Shown here piece by piece: positions 1 to 14,245 of a stretch of DNA of 64,000 bases. The DNA is from Todiramphus chloris collaris (taxonomy: Eukaryota; Chordata; Aves; Coraciiformes; Alcedinidae). A program made the translations under genes and the position numbers. Position 1 is the first letter of the stretch; the number at the start of each line of letters is the position of its first letter. The stretch covers positions 4,188,533 to 4,252,532 of the forward strand of contig JANVCC010000030.1 in the NCBI GenBank assembly GCA_025345505.1, written 5' to 3'. The notes beneath the pieces were generated by a model. It searched no databases and was not told where the DNA came from. It saw only the letters and a list, made by a program, of their open reading frames with translations.

Positions 1-1020
1 GGGGAGACCAGAACTGAACACAGTACACCAGATGTGGTCTCACTAGGGCAGAGTAGAGCGGGAGGAGAACCTTCTTCGACCTGCTGGCCACACTCTTCTT
101 TATGCACCCCAGGATACCATTGGCCTTCCTGGCCACAAGGGCACACTGCTGTCCCATGGATAACTTATTGTCCACCAGGATGCCAAGGTCCCTCTCCATG
201 GGGCTGCTTTCCAGTGGGTCTAGCCCTAACCTGTACTGGTGCATGGTGTTGTTCCTCCCCAGGGGTAGGACTCTACGCTTATCCTTGTTGAACTTCATTA
301 GGTTTGCCTTTGCCCAGCTCTCCAGTCTGTCCAGATCTTGCTGGATGGCAGCGCAGCCTTCCAGTGTGTCAGCCACTCCTCCCAGTTTAGTATCATCAGC
401 AAACTTGCTGAGGGTACACTCCATCCCTTCATACAGGTCACTGATGAAGATGCTGAATAAGACTGGACCCAGAACTGACCCCTGGGCAACATCACTACTG
501 ACAGGTCACCAGCTGGGCTCTGCACCACTGATCACAACCCTCTGAGATCTGTTGTTCAGCCAGTTCTCAACCCATCTCACTGCCCGCTCTTCTAACCCAC
601 ACCTCCTGAGCTTTTCCATGAAGATGTTATGGGAGACAGTATCAAAAGCTTTGCTGAAGTCAAGGTAGACAACATCCACTGCTCTCCCTGCATCTACCCA
701 TTCAGTCACATGATCGTAGAGGGCTATCAGATTAGGCAGATATGACTTCCCTTTAGTGAATCCATGGTGGCTGCTGTTGATAACCTTCTTTTCTTCCATG
801 TGCTGAGACATGATCTCCAGAATGAGATGCTCAATTACCTCTCCAGGGTTGGAGGTGAGTCTGACTGTTCTGTAATTACCAGGGTCCTCCTTCTTGCCTT
901 TTTTGAAGACTGGAGTGACATTGGCTTTCCTCCAGTCCTCAGGCACCTCACCTGTTCTCTATGATCTTTCAAAAATGAGTTAGAGTGGTAGAGCAACAGC
1001 ATCAGCCAGCCAACATCATA
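1..1020 (-). mobile_element. CR1 LINE, reverse-transcriptase portion, cut by window edge
   Basis: Read on the - strand, one frame runs from about position 1000 down to position 1 and encodes the CR1 non-LTR reverse transcriptase. Visible signatures are VPEDWRKANVTPVFKKGKK near 950-895, the block [20 protein letters not shown], the catalytic FADDTK (FADD at 403-392), and LVRPHL..YCVQFW close to position 20. The frame is broken by three nonsense codons at 982-980, 961-959 and 508-506, with no frameshift seen, so it is a dead copy. The 5' end of the element fades out near 1020, which fits the usual 5' truncation of LINEs. Its 3' end lies beyond the left edge of the window. Family assignment is confident; the subfamily was not determined. 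Confidence 0.95.
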
Positions 1021-4000
1021 AAATAAATATTGTTGGAGTAGAAACAGTATTGTAAAACTCCAGCAACCCACCCAGAACACGACTGAAATGATGGCTAGAA
1101 GCTTCTTGATTCCCAGGCTGTGGTACTCCATGGCTGGTCCTTACTGGGTTGTTTTGGTGTCGGCCTTGTTGTTTAGATTAAATAATTTTCTTTTTTGGTG
1201 CTTACCCTCCTGAGCTGTTAGTGGAGGGTACCCGTATCTACTCTTGATTTTAGTTTTGCTGAGCTGAATCAGGAAGGATTCTTTAGTCGCCCTTCCTTGG
1301 TTCTCCCTTCACTGGTGACTTTGGCAGTCTTTCCTTGTACTCCAGCTTCAGCTCATGCTTTTTGAACCATAATGGCCAAAATTGTGTCTAGCTTTATTTG
1401 ACACATTTCTTATCAATGCCAGGTGCAGTGAAGTGAATTTCCCATCAGGAAATATCACTCCGGAGTCATCCAAGATGGTCATAACTACCATTAATTGCAT
1501 AGGATTGGTGTGATCAGTCAAAGGACGAGACCTGTCTCCTCTTATGTTTCTAGCTCTGGAGCTTCAGCTTTTGGACAGGTTTTCTTCATTTCATGCCCAA
1601 GCACATGCCACTTCATCCCAGTCTCACCACTCTACTCCTCAAAATCACCCGATTCTCCTGAAATGATAGTTTCATCTTCTTCTCAAATGTAGATGATGTT
1701 CTCCTTTTTCTTTTCTGTCACTAGCCTGATTCCTGCTTTTCCTGCCAAATTCACTACTACCACATGCAATTTCTCCTTTTGTAGCCACCTATTCCTAGCC
1801 AACAAATCCTTTTGCACGAATCTCCATCTTTATCATCTTAGTAAATAATGTATCAGTGCATCAAGTGTTATATTGAAATCTAGGTAGAGTAGACTTAATT
1901 TTTGGCTTGCCCTTTTCTGGAGAAAAAGAATAAAATGACATTACTCCCATATGATTTAACTTCTGATCGTTCTAGGCTGCATTTTAGGCCTTTTTCTATT
2001 TGTTTCTGTAGCTTTAGTTGGTATGACTCCAAAAAGCTTTTCTGTAGCATTGTGTAGTGTAGATCAACATATAGTTGAATGAACAATATATAAAAATAAT
2101 TATTTGGGCACATATATATTTATGCTGCTGCTTTTGTAGAAAGCAAGAAAGTAAAGCACACCATTTTGCAAACTGGGCCCGATCTTCTCCTTTGTCTTTA
2201 AAACCTTCTGCTAAAAACGTGTTGAGCTTTTTAGCAATCCTGTGGGAAAACAGGGCAGAGAAGAACATTTTTTCCCCAGAAAAGAGCATTGGCTGGAATA
2301 CCACATCTTTTAAAAATTCTTTTCATCTTCCAAATAAAAATATTATCTTTACGGTAAAAAGGATGTTTAATATTTCCCTACTTTTTATAGTTTTATAATT
2401 GTCTGCTGTTTTTTCTCAAATTTTCAAATTTTGTGCCAGTTTTCAGCCAGGAATAAAATTTTAAGCCAAGTTATAAACCACTGAAAAAGAAACAGTGGTA
2501 CAGCCTTAAGTATAATAACAATGCCTCTGTGTCCAGTATTTTAATATCTGTGATATTAATTTGTACAATTTGACTTCCTAGATATACATTTGCAATACAA
2601 AGTGTGGGATTTTTTCTAATTAGGAAATCATTGCTCCCTACTGGTTGGAAAAGCAGCTACCACTGGTTTGTGTTATGGCTGAAATCCTGAGAAGAAACAC
2701 AAGGGCTGCTGCTTTCCTCAGTTCCACTGGTGTCAGCAGAAAAAAACCTTGCTGAAGCTCATGGCAGAGCAGAGGTGTAAACGCTCTGTGAGATCAAAAT
2801 CATCCCTGTTGTTTCCAGGAGATAAATGCTGAGTCCCACTGAATACAATAGGTGCTGTTTCAAGGAGAGAAGTGCCTGATATTAAAAAGAATTTCACTTC
2901 CTCAACTTTATGGGAATAGCTTTTCCCTGTAAGCTTAAAAAATTAAGTTAATTATCTGTTCCTTTGAAGCAGCCAGAAGTGTCACTTCCAGTGAGATGTG
3001 AAGCGTTAGCATTAGCAGGTCTGACAGCTGAAGGAGTGACCGGCGGAGGGGCTGGCACCACTCTCATTTGGATAAGAGAAGTCTTCAATTCCTTGATTGT
3101 TGGCCAATACTGTAATGGAGGGGCCATTTCCCCGGGTAGGCTGCTAGGTAGCTGTGATCATCCCAGGATGGGATGGTCATGCTGGAGGGCTTCTCTGAGC
3201 AATACCAATTAACCTGCTCACAGCCACCTGCAGAAAGACACAGGTTGGTTACATTCCCAAAACGAGCTTCTTCTAAGACAGTTTGTGAGCATTGTTTGGG
3301 CTGCATGTCTGTGTTTTGGTCCTTCTCTAAGCTTTGAGTCTTTTTTTTTTTCCCCCTTTTGTGATGTAAATATGCTCTTTTTTACATATTTTATATGAAT
3401 ATAAACTTTTATATATAGGTTTTAAGTACCTAAGCATTGAATTTTGGTACAGCCTGAGGTGCATGCCCTGTCTGGTGAGGACTCAACCTGCTCATTGCCA
3501 CTAGAGTTTGCAGGTGTTCAAGTGCCACAACTCACCAGCCTCAGCTGTGCCAAACAGGTATAAAATTGGCTGTGGGTGCTCACCAGCTTTTGGCCAGTGT
3601 CTGTGGTGCTGGCTGGAGGTTAAAGCCCCTTCTCTGCCCTCTTAAACAGGTAGGTTGCTCTGCTAATTTTATTTACTCTAAATGCTTAAGCTAAGTTCTT
3701 GTACAAAAGTTTTAGACTTCCTCCAAGTTTGGGTTATGTAATCCTGTAACTTTAATAGAGTAACAATCTTTCAATTTCTCCTTCTATATTTTATACATCT
3801 GGTAAAAAAAGAAAAAATTAAATCCCAACTTTCCCTTTTTCTTTCAATGTTAAAAGGGTAACTGGCCTCTTGTGACCAGAGCCATAGACTGTTTACTGGC
3901 TTTATGGTGCTGCTCTGAAACCAGTGCTCTTAGCAAAATAGGTGTGTAGAATTTTTGATGGCAAATATTTCAATTTTTTCTTTAAATACTTTTAAAGAAA

Positions 4001-7000
4001 ATGTCATGTCTTTTTCAAATTTATTTTCTCTAAATTTTATTAATTTTTAAAAAATGTGAATCTTAAAGTGAGATAAAATCTAAGTTCTTAATCTGAGTGG
4101 CTCTAACTATAGAGGACCATTTGTGTTTGAATTTGATGTGCTAAAATCATGCTTGATTTTAGTACATGGCATGTACTCAAGAAGAGCAGGAGGTGGGGGA
4201 AAAACCTCCTAGAAAGTTCTGTGGGTACCACTCTGCTGCCTCTGCTGTATTCCCAGGTTTGGTAAAGAAACTTCATAAGCTTTGTCATTGGAGTGACACT
4301 CTTAATATGCTAAGTGGGCTGAGTGGGAATTGTGCCTGTGAACAATGCCTTTTTTTTTTTTTTTAAGTTGACTTTCAATATTATACCAAAGTACCTATAG
4401 AATAATTACTTAGTTCAAGAATTGTGTGGTAAAACATTGAATTATTTCATCTGGTCTGGTTACTTAGACTTCTTCTATCCTCCACAGACAACGAAGCCTT
4501 TCTCATTTGATAGGAGTGAATAGTATCAGGCTACAGGTTCACTTATTGCTTAATTGCACTTCTCTTTAGTAGTATCTGATGATCTGTTTAAATGTTGGAA
4601 AACTTGATTAAGAAGATAATGATGGAGTGAAGGAGAGAGACACAGCTCTATTCTTATGAAATTTAATCCCTTCCTCAGAGGTTACTGCAGTGGGAACCTA
4701 AATTGCTCCATCTTGAACTCTACAGTATTAATAATACTTACAAATATAAAATATATCAGAGGGACACTCTAGACCCTGTCTGCTGTAGTGGAGAAATAAT
4801 GGCTTGTCTCAAAAGCAGCACCTGCAAAGATGCTCTTTGTAACAACACTTGTACCTTTCATGGTGGAGAACCTGTTTATGCTGGAGAATCTGAAGGCCAG
4901 GCAGGAGATGGTGTGAAATGAAATATCATCTGCTCACTTGCTGTGGTTAGGATCTGGCCTTCCATCAGGCTGAAACTCACCTGAAGTGAAATGTTCCTTT
5001 AATGTCTCTCCCAAATTCCACGCTGAAGAATTCTATCTGGTGTAGGACTTTGTGCGGGGTTTTCAGCTAAATGTGTAAGTGTTGGTGTAACTGCCCTGCC
5101 TTGATGTAAGGGATACTGGAAGCAGTCACTCTGAAGTGGTAATCTAGACCTGCTTTAAAGTGCTGATTTAACACATTGGCTACCAAGCATAGTGGGTTTA
5201 GGTTGGAAAAATACCTAGGAAAATGTCCCATGATATCTGTGGGTGCCTGGTGTCTTGTGGGTTAGGTTTTTAGTGTGTCATCAGTCAATGGTATGAGATT
5301 TTTTTTTTATCAAAATAGCGGTGAAATGAGATTGTTAGCTGACTTGCCATGGGGAAAAGGACAGCCTGGGGAATTGAGAAGTCATCTGCTCCCCAAAGGA
5401 AGCTGCTGATGAATCAAAGCAGAGATAAACTGCCTTCTTTCTGATACTTGCTGAAGTCATGAGTTAGCTTAGTTGGTGCATGGAGAAGAGACATCTATAT
5501 TGTTCTGGCTGAGGCTGAGTAGGAGATGTTTTTCTCTCCAAGAGGCTAATGAAGCCGTGTTCTGATTTGACATCTGGGTGTTGTCATTAAGGTGCAACTG
5601 GCTCATATTTTTGGAGAGTTGGTCTGTAACAACAAATACATGTTGCTGAGTTGTTTTAGTAGGAGTTCAAGCATGAACTCTCTCCATGCTTTGCAGCTTT
5701 TAAATAATGCCCTAGATTCAAGGGAAGAGCTTGTGATAATAGTGTGACACTGTTTATTTTTTATTATTTTCAATGTGAAGCTGCTTGTGGTGTGAGAGCC
5801 CTCTCTGATCTGATAGAGATTTTAGATGCTGTGGTTGTGTCCCGTCTGAGCTTTAGGTGTATTTGCTCATGCTAAATAGATACCTCTGTGGGTTCAAATA
5901 GTGTGTTATTTATCAAATCTCTAACACTGATTGCATTGGAGAACAGCCAAAACTTCTAAAATTAGCAATAAATTCATTTCACTGAGAGGAGTGAGTGGCA
6001 TATTTGCATATTATATGTGTCAATTGGACTTTTCTATGGCTTTTAGGATCACTTCCAATTACAGGTGGACAGAGCAGTTTCCTGGGAGCCAGGTACTTGT
6101 GTGAAAAGTCTGTAAAAGCGAATTGCTGGGAAGATGATGATTACTGACTCCATTCTGGGGCTGGTCTGCCTGGGTTAGAAGCCAAATTACAGATGGTGTG
6201 TGGCTGAGTGACTTCCCCTCCAGTGGGAGGCTCTCTGCAAGGTCCCAGAGAGCTGTTGCTACTTGGTGAAGTCTAGTCCTGGTGAGAAGAATAAAATATC
6301 TATGTTGGAAGAAGGTTATTGGGACTATTGTTAGCTTTTTACATGTACCTGCATAGTTCGATATGTAGCAAAATATGTAGGAAAAAATAGCCTCTGCTGT
6401 GTCACCCCTTGTCTCAGAGATCCATTAGTAAGACAAAAGTCTTGTTCATGTGATAAGAAAAATTATTTGTACAACCTGGTTTAGCAACATCATAAAATGG
6501 TGCTATAAAATGCCAGAAAAGTTCAGATGCTGCTTTGTGCCTACTGTGTGGAGGCCAGAGAGTCAGCTGGGCTCTGGGCATCATGTAGAGAACATCTCTG
6601 TACCCCAGCCATGGTGAATTTCTCTCATACTGGTGGCTTGTGTTCACACAAGCAGCATGCAGGGACCATTTAAGTGAAGAGCTGGGGTGTTTTAGGGAAT
6701 AGAACAACCACATGTAATCCAGTTTTAGTTTGTAGTGTGTATTCTACTTTATTTTAAACACTTTTTTCAAAATAAAAAAAAAATCACTAATAGGATATTG
6801 CTGCTTAATTAATAGACCTACTTGTTATGGGACAGCTTAGCACTGTTAACATTTTTCTCTCTTGTTTGGCTTTATTAGGTGCTATCTCCCATGGCTATCT
6901 GTAAAGCCAATTAGTGGAGAAAATAACAGCTGTATTAATCTCCCAGAGCAGTGCAAGAAAGAATCATAATATCATAGGGAAATTGTTCTAAGTGTGAAAA

Positions 7001-7554
7001 ATTACCCACTTTGTCTATTTCATTTTTCTCGAACTCCAAAATTAATGACTTTCTGAAAAAAAGATATATTTATCTCTGTATAAAGAGAGAGATTTGATGA
7101 ATGCTAAAGAGAAACCAATAGAGCTTTAATAAAAATGTATATGTCCATAATCCTATGAAATCCTATGAATCCTATTCCAGCATGTTAAACTGCTGATTTG
7201 TATCTCTGTGTCAAATATAATTATCGGCAAACAGGAGCTGTGTTGTAATATCTATTAATCAAGATTATAATTAGGATTTTTAAGAAGCTGCTTGCTCGAG
7301 TTGGGAACCACAGCAAGGGAGTGCCAGAGCTGCTGAGCCTTCAGTGCATGGCACCATTTGTAGCCTGGGCATGAGCCTTATGGGTGCTGCCACCCAGCAT
7401 CTATGGAGAGCAGATCCTGCTGATGGGAGATGACTGCAGTCAAGATGAGACCTTACTACCATGTATCAGTGTGTAAAAGGTAGCCACCAAGAAGATGGAG
7501 ACTCCCTTATTGCAAGGAGTCAGGTGGAGGGGGGAAAAAAAGGGGTAATGGGTA
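1021..7554. other. Intronic sequence, no gene seen
   Basis: AT-rich unique-looking DNA. It holds a T run at 4350-4364 and three near-tandem copies of the nonamer atcctatga around 7150-7174. Short ORFs in all frames are unconvincing in length and composition. No RNA gene or recognisable repeat was found apart from a weak hint of old repeat near 2813-2870. Confidence 0.6.
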
Positions 7555-7815
7555 CAAGTTTCTCTTGGAGAGATTCTGATTGGACTCCAGGAGATGTTTT
7601 TTTTCACCATGAGAATAATTAGACCTTGAAATAACCTCCCAAGGGAAGTATTGGATTCCCCTACCTTGGACAGTTTTAAGACTTGGGCTGATAGGGTGCT
7701 GGAATATCTCAGTTAATTAAATAAAAATAAACTATATATTTTATTTAGTTATCTTGAAAGGTGAGACTAGATGATCCCTGAGGTCCCTTCCAACCTCATA
7801 TTATGTCATCTATAT
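7555..7815 (+). mobile_element. CR1 LINE 3'-end fragment, old and diverged
   Basis: The segment carries the diagnostic CR1 tail words: aataacctcccaagggaag near 7630, a block about a gap or leader lost near 7690, and actagatgatccctgaggtc followed by ccttccaacct near 7768-7797, all in + orientation. An AT-rich insertion of about 35 bases sits at roughly 7715-7750. The terminal short repeat is degenerate. This looks like a different, older CR1 subfamily than the copy at 24515-24652. Confidence 0.9.
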
Positions 7816-10800
7816 TGCATTGTATATTTGGGGATGTGAATGGGAGAAGTGGTCGCTATCTGAACAGATAGAGTAATTTGTACTGAGTCTTGATTTTGGG
7901 GTGGGGTTCTGGTTTATGCCATATAGGTGTGTCCCACTTGGTTATGATGTGTCCTTGCTTAAAATACTCCACTGAAGAACATCTTAGCCTGTTTCCCAGC
8001 ATGGGTGATAAGGAGCTATGCACCAATTGCTATAAATAATATGCTTTGAGAACTTGGGAGCCTTCTGAACTGTGTCATACGAACAAAAGGGAGTTTGGAA
8101 GAAGGAGGGGCTTGATGAGCTTTTGCTGGTGGCACAAGGGAAGGAGCTGAAAAAGGCAGGCTCAGTCCAGCCTGTGGTTAAAACTGTTGATGATACAGTA
8201 TTTCAACTGATCCAGTTTGTTTGGCCCTCAAAACATAAGCTTATATGATTAGGCTTTTCCTCTCCTCTAAATATTTTTTTTAAAGGTTGGTCATGAGTTT
8301 GGCAAATATGGGTTCTCTCCTTTCTCTCCCTGCCCCCCTCCCCCGATTTGTTCGCCAGGCATATTTTCCTCAACTTCTACTAGGTCTAGTTGTAACAAGC
8401 TGAACATGATGTGAATGTTCCCAGCTTCATTTTAACTAAATTAACTACATTTACAACCTTGGTGTCAGAGCTCTGAACAATGAAAGCTTGCCACCAAACA
8501 CATGAAACGAAAATGAAATTAGCCAGTGGTAGGAAACTACAAACAGCTGAGACATTCAATTGTTAGCCATTTGAAGGATTAACTTCTAAATCATGTAGAG
8601 CTCCCTTGGTAGTTTAGCTAGTTGGGCACTCAAGGGTATATAAAAACACACTTTAAAGTAGAAATGTATTTCTTTACCTATAAAAAAAGAGATTTACTGG
8701 CAGGTTGTGATATTATTAATACTGGATTTTTCTGCCATTGCCTGTAGTACTTAATCACACTTTCTTTTACTTTCTACATACACTTTTCTTGTGGGTTCCC
8801 AACAAAAGATAGCGCAGGTGAACTTGGTGTTGGGAGACAGATGACACTTTTACCTAGAAATACATTTAACCAACTGAAGTTTGTAAAAACCGCCTTTTGT
8901 TTATAGTTCTTGTATGTGAGTAACTTCTTCCTATGGAAATCTATCTGCTAGAGGTATAAAATACTCCTCTGGTCTTAAACATTTGTATCTGGTTGTTGTT
9001 ATAATTATCTGTATATTCTCAGTCTTCTAAAGTGAAGATGTCACAGTGAAATATTTTTTTTAAGACTTGGTAAAAGATTTTCTTGGTTATTTCACTGCAA
9101 AGAGTCACCAAAGGCTTAATCAGCAACATGAGAAAGGGAACTCTACTAATTATGGTCATATGTGTAGTTGAAGTCAATCTTTTCCCTGTTGCCTGACAAC
9201 ACTGTCATGGCCTATGGAACTTCAGAAGGGAAAAATTCCCCAACTCTTTCCTTAATGTGTCTTTCAAACAAGACCCTGAAGTCTTCAGAAAAGTGTTTAT
9301 TCAATCAGAATCCTTCAGATTGCACAATTAAGATTGATGAATTTTATAGCGGTCTCTTTCTTTTTAAATGAATAGCACTAAACGGAGGTGACTTCCTCTC
9401 CTAGAACAGATTTGGTAATGAAGCCACCAAATTTACAAATAATACAAATATACATTTGTCCAGAGAGTCACTTGCAGTGGAAGTCCAAAGTAAGGAGCTT
9501 ACTTGGAGAGGGAGGAAAAAAAAGAAATAACATCAGCAAAAAACAAAACAAAGCTGAAATAAAGGGGGGAAAAATGTAGAATCACAAAGAAAACCTAAAC
9601 AAATAAAGTGCAAACAGAGAGTGACAAGCGCACTCAGCCCCTGGATTGGTTATGGATGAGACGACAAGTATATGATGAAATTAATGACCCTCTGTCAACT
9701 TTTTAGATCTCACTTTTAAAGAGAATGGACCAAAAATCAATAGCCCCCAAACCACTAGTACTCCAGTGAACCAGTTTATCATTTATCTTACTGCTGGCAC
9801 TCATATAGAAAGTGCAGCCAAGCACAGCGTAGGACTTTCATTGGTAGTCATCATTACATGCAATGTTTGAGCACTCCAGTTAAAGGTCAAAGGTGTGCAG
9901 TAGAGCTCCTCTGAGAAGTACCTATTTGAAATTACCAATATCTGTGTATGGCTTATCCATGCTGTATGCTACTACATTATTTTATTTTTTTCCCCCCCTT
10001 TCTGAGCTTTACCTGCTGACTGAAGCAGAAGCAGTGGGGCTGTAGCTCAGTAGCAGAGGCTCTGTATCTAGGGTTAAGGCTGAGTTGATGATTCTTTCAT
10101 CCATTCTGATTCCCAAAATGTCATACTTCAGTTATTTCTAGTGGCATCAAACTGAAATCGCTGGTGTAGGAGCCAACAGCTCTAATGAAAAACTTTCTCT
10201 GCTCTCCACCCTCAAAAAAGTTTTAGAATAATGTTTAGTGTCTGGGGTTTAGATGCTTGTTTTATGAAGTCCAGAGCAGACCCAGATGATTTCAACATCT
10301 GTGTGTTGTAAATGACTTTTTGAGTAGCTAATCCTAAATCTGGAGGGCTAGCAAGATGAGTTTTTTGGGTTGTTTTGTTTTCAAAAAAACACTTTCCTCT
10401 CTCCCCCAGATATTTAAGATTACCTTTTTTGTCATTTCTGGTAAGCTAATTGTAATTGTGAGATTAAGGTGAACTGTACCGGTTGCTTTGAACGTGTGGC
10501 TGTTGCCTTGAAATGTGTGTGGTCTGAAGGGGTAAAGTGTGATAAAATAAGGCAATAAACATTATCCCTTTACACATATAGGAAACTGAGGCAGGTAAGT
10601 GGTGGGTTTCAAGAACACCTGAGTTAGAAACTACGTGTTCCTATGGGAAAGCTCATGAAGTGGAGATATAACTCCATGTTCCTGAAGCTGTCTTCCAGTG
10701 TGGTGACCAAGGATCCCTCTGGGCTGCTGGTGTTTGGTGTTCAAGCCCTGTCAGAGGGGACCCAAGCTGGCACTTTCCCAGGACCTGTGCCATGCTGTCT

Positions 10801-13800
10801 AGGATGTGGCTCAGTGTGTTTTGCCCATGTAACCAGTCTGTGTGCTGAGGGCACTGGGGGTTTCCTCCTGGGCTCCTGTGTGTGCTCACCCACACCTCTG
10901 CACAACCAGGGCAGGTGCTGCTGCTATTGGGATTGAGGTGAGCGTGCAAACAGGGCTGCACTGACCCCATGTGTGAGCCTCTTCCTATTTCCTCCTGCTG
11001 CATGTGCCAAATGCAGGGTCAGTCTGCCTTCCCAGAGACAAGGTGCTCTGAAAATATTTGCACAACTGAAGGAGAATAAAATATTTCCTGCCACAGTGCT
11101 GTGGGAAGGACGGCAGCTGCGTTGCTGTGGACACCAAGGTGTTTTAATGCTCTTTAGTAGCAGAGTTTTCTCCAGATATCTGCAGTAATTGTGTGTGAGG
11201 ATGCTGTCCTGGTCGGCAGGAGGGGAAGCTGTGCAGTTATGTTTCCCTCAATTGCTGGGGGACAGCCCAGTGGTGGCTGTGGGAGGTGGAGCCTCTCAAC
11301 ACATCCTTACACGCATCAAGTAGCGAGTGTGTATTTTGTGTGTGCCAGGGTGGCAGAGAGATTTTTTTGGAGGACTTGGAGGGTGGGAAGGCTGTGACTA
11401 AATAGAAGATTTTGCCTCAGCAAAAAAAAAAAAATAATCTGTTAGACAAGAAAGATGATGCAGATTTCCTGCTGAACCTGTGTGTCCTTAACCCCAGCAT
11501 GGTGGTTGCAGGCTGAGGAATTAGTTCCAGTGGGAAACAGTGGTAAAATGGGAAAAAACCAAACCCTTGTAAGGAGTGGGACTAGTGGCATGGAGCACCC
11601 CTGATTTTCGAGCGAGGTGTGCATGCAGGGAAGTTTGGGCTCCTTGTAATATACTTCAGATCTGCTGGGTGCGAGCAGTGGTAGAGGATGTTCCAACTGC
11701 TCGGTGAGGAAGTGCATCTTATGACGGACAGGGTTTTGTTTGCAGGGGCTGGAGCATCAGCACATAGACCAGTGTGATGGGCAACCAGAGACTTGAGGGT
11801 GGCAACTCGAAAAAGCAAAGATTTCAATTAATTTTGTGCCTAGAATTAACTTTATTGGTGGATGAGTGTTAGAAGGCTCAGCAGAGGGAGGAGACTTTGA
11901 ATACACAGGTCACTGTGCCACTTGCACTGATGTCAGTGGAAAAATTCCCATGGCTGTGAAAGTGGGGGCTGGATCTGCTGTGGATCCATCTCAGAGCTGC
12001 AATGTCAGCAAATAAAATTAAAACCACCATCAGTACCTATGAACAAACAGGTGAGCTCTTCAATATTCAGTCACTTTTTTTTTTCCCCCAGCATATTGAA
12101 CCTTTTTTATCTGTAAGAGTGAATAGAAACAATTGCTGGAGTCACACCTATCATATCCTGTTTGCTTGTACAGTAAGTGCCCGAGACCAGAACGGCAAGC
12201 TCACGTTGTGTGTTCCTTTTGAACAGAAAAAGGCAAGTTGCTTCAAGTAGAACAATTCTTGTACTAATTGCAACCATTCTGAGTTTGCCACTCCAGGCTG
12301 GTTTCCCTGAATGGACATACTAATCTGTTAAGACTTGTAATATGTTAAGACATTTAATAAATATTTTCTTTTTAGTTTTTCTTTTTTGTTTTACAACTAG
12401 ACCAGAGACTTTTTGCTGGAAGAAACTAGGAAAGTCTTGTTTACTTTGACATTAAATCATTCTGTATTCAGCGTGGCAATAACTTGGCTCCAGGGGATGC
12501 TTGATAAGACAGGTGGGTGAAAGGGATGATCTCTGATACAAGCCAGTTCCTGGTTTCCAGCAGAAGTGCTTAAACCAGTTTGCTACTGCGTGCCTCCTTA
12601 GAGAGGGACAGGCACCATTACACTTGCTTCCAGTGCCAGATACATCTACAGTTCAGAGCTTTTATGATCCAGGCTTTCAATTTTAGTTCACTGGTTTAAA
12701 AAAAAAAAGTTTTCCTTCCCTGATTGTGAGCAGCAACAGCATCAAACTATTGTGTTTACCAGTTCGTGCTTTTACGATCTGTGTTTCTAATTCTGAAATG
12801 AATGTTAAAATCTGGGTCGGGACAATGAAAACTTGCAAGTTTGTTTAAAGAATGGATCTTGGAGCTGCTCTCTGGGTTGCCTTTTGAAGCACTTATTTCC
12901 TGGTGTGGGCAGTGTCCTCTCTGCTTTGGGACCACAACCCAGAAGCTGCTTATGAAGGTGCTGTTCCCTGGTGCAGCTGGTGGGTTGTGGCCCCATGGGG
13001 ACTATTTGTGTCCCTGCTGTCCCTCTCCCTCTTTGTAGGAAAGGTGCACCCTGAGCTACCTGCACTGGGAATGCACAGGATTTGTAATTAATTAGCGTCT
13101 GCATGCCTAATGTGCATGTTTTTGAGAGGACTTCCCACATCTTAACTCAGAAGGGCCATAGCTACTTCTTTGCATATTAACTAGGAATCTTTCTTTTTCA
13201 AGTCGGGAATTGGACATGTATGTAATATAACTTAAAAGCATCAGCGAAGCTGCATTTTTGAGAGTTGTATTCATTCTGGAACTGTACCACAATTCATCAT
13301 ATTAAACTTCATTTGTTGGAAGCCTTGCACTGGAATATGGGCTTGGTCTCTAAGGAAGTGCTTCATTTCTGTATTCCTTACCAATAACAGCACACGGCAC
13401 TGTCTTTTTATTACTCTGTGGCGAGCACCATTCATATAGTGCATTTCTACATCAGGGCTGGAGAGACCCCCATCCTGCTGAAAAATTTAGATGGCTACGG
13501 CAGTAATCAGAAATACCAATAAAGTGTCCCTGGTTCTAGGTGGTGATGTGGGATGGAGGGAGAAGAAAGATATAAAAATGAATCATGATGTGAGACAGCA
13601 TTGCTCTGGCAACTGCTTCAAACCCCGAGTGCAGTGAGACCATATAAAGCCTTGAGAATATTCCTATGATCCTAAAGAGACCCGCAAAGACATTGCAAAC
13701 TCATCAGGCGGCCAGTGCTGCAAAGAGGAGGAGAAATGCTGGTTTAAGTCATTCATCCCCAAACAACAGATGTGCCTTAACCTAGAAATAGGTAATATGG

Positions 13801-13999
13801 CTTCTAACTGAGGTGAGCTGCTTTGGATAAACCTGGTTAAAAAACAACTATACATTTAATGCAGGAAGCTGTCGAAGGTGTGAAGAATGGCTAAGTAAGT
13901 GAGTGGGACACCATTAATCTTGGTTTGTTTTGGCACTACATCTTTAGCCATTGAAGAAAAAAAAACAAACCACCTTGCTCCTAGCTCATAACCCGAGTG
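7816..13999. other. Intronic sequence, no gene seen
   Basis: Mostly unique AT-rich DNA with a more GC-rich stretch around 10640-11400 that generates several overlapping short ORFs on both strands. None shows a domain, a splice-flanked exon structure or biased composition. Homopolymer runs include A-rich tracts near 9520-9570 and 11421-11433. Confidence 0.55.
11915..11977. repeat. Possible old interspersed repeat remnant
   Basis: The words cactgatgtcagtgg and gtgaaagtgggggctggatct resemble an old sauropsid repeat type built around 'attgacttcaatgg' and ending 'ggatctggccc'. The match is by eye and short, so the family is not named. Confidence 0.35.
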
Positions 14000-14245
14000 T
14001 TAAAACTGATGTCCTCCCCATTAGGGCCTGTAAGCTCATTAGCACATGGCAATTTATCCTCTTTTATTTCTTCTCAATTATCCTATCATCCATTGTATCT
14101 GGATCTGATTACCTTTTCCCAGAGTCAAACATTATCTTGTAAATCATTTGCTTTAAGTCTAAGCCTGCCATTGCATTGCCCAGGATTTGCTTAGGCAGGT
14201 AATAAATCAATTAGCATTAAACTTGTGGCGTCATCAATTTTCTTT
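14000..14245. promoter_or_regulatory. Candidate conserved noncoding element
   Basis: A dense run of homeobox-type and A/T-rich words: ctcattagcacatgg, caattatcctatcatcc, aatcaattagcattaaac, and a CRE-like gtggcgtcatcaa at the right end. There is no ORF or repeat. The texture is that of conserved enhancers near developmental regulators. Conservation itself was not measured. Confidence 0.35.
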
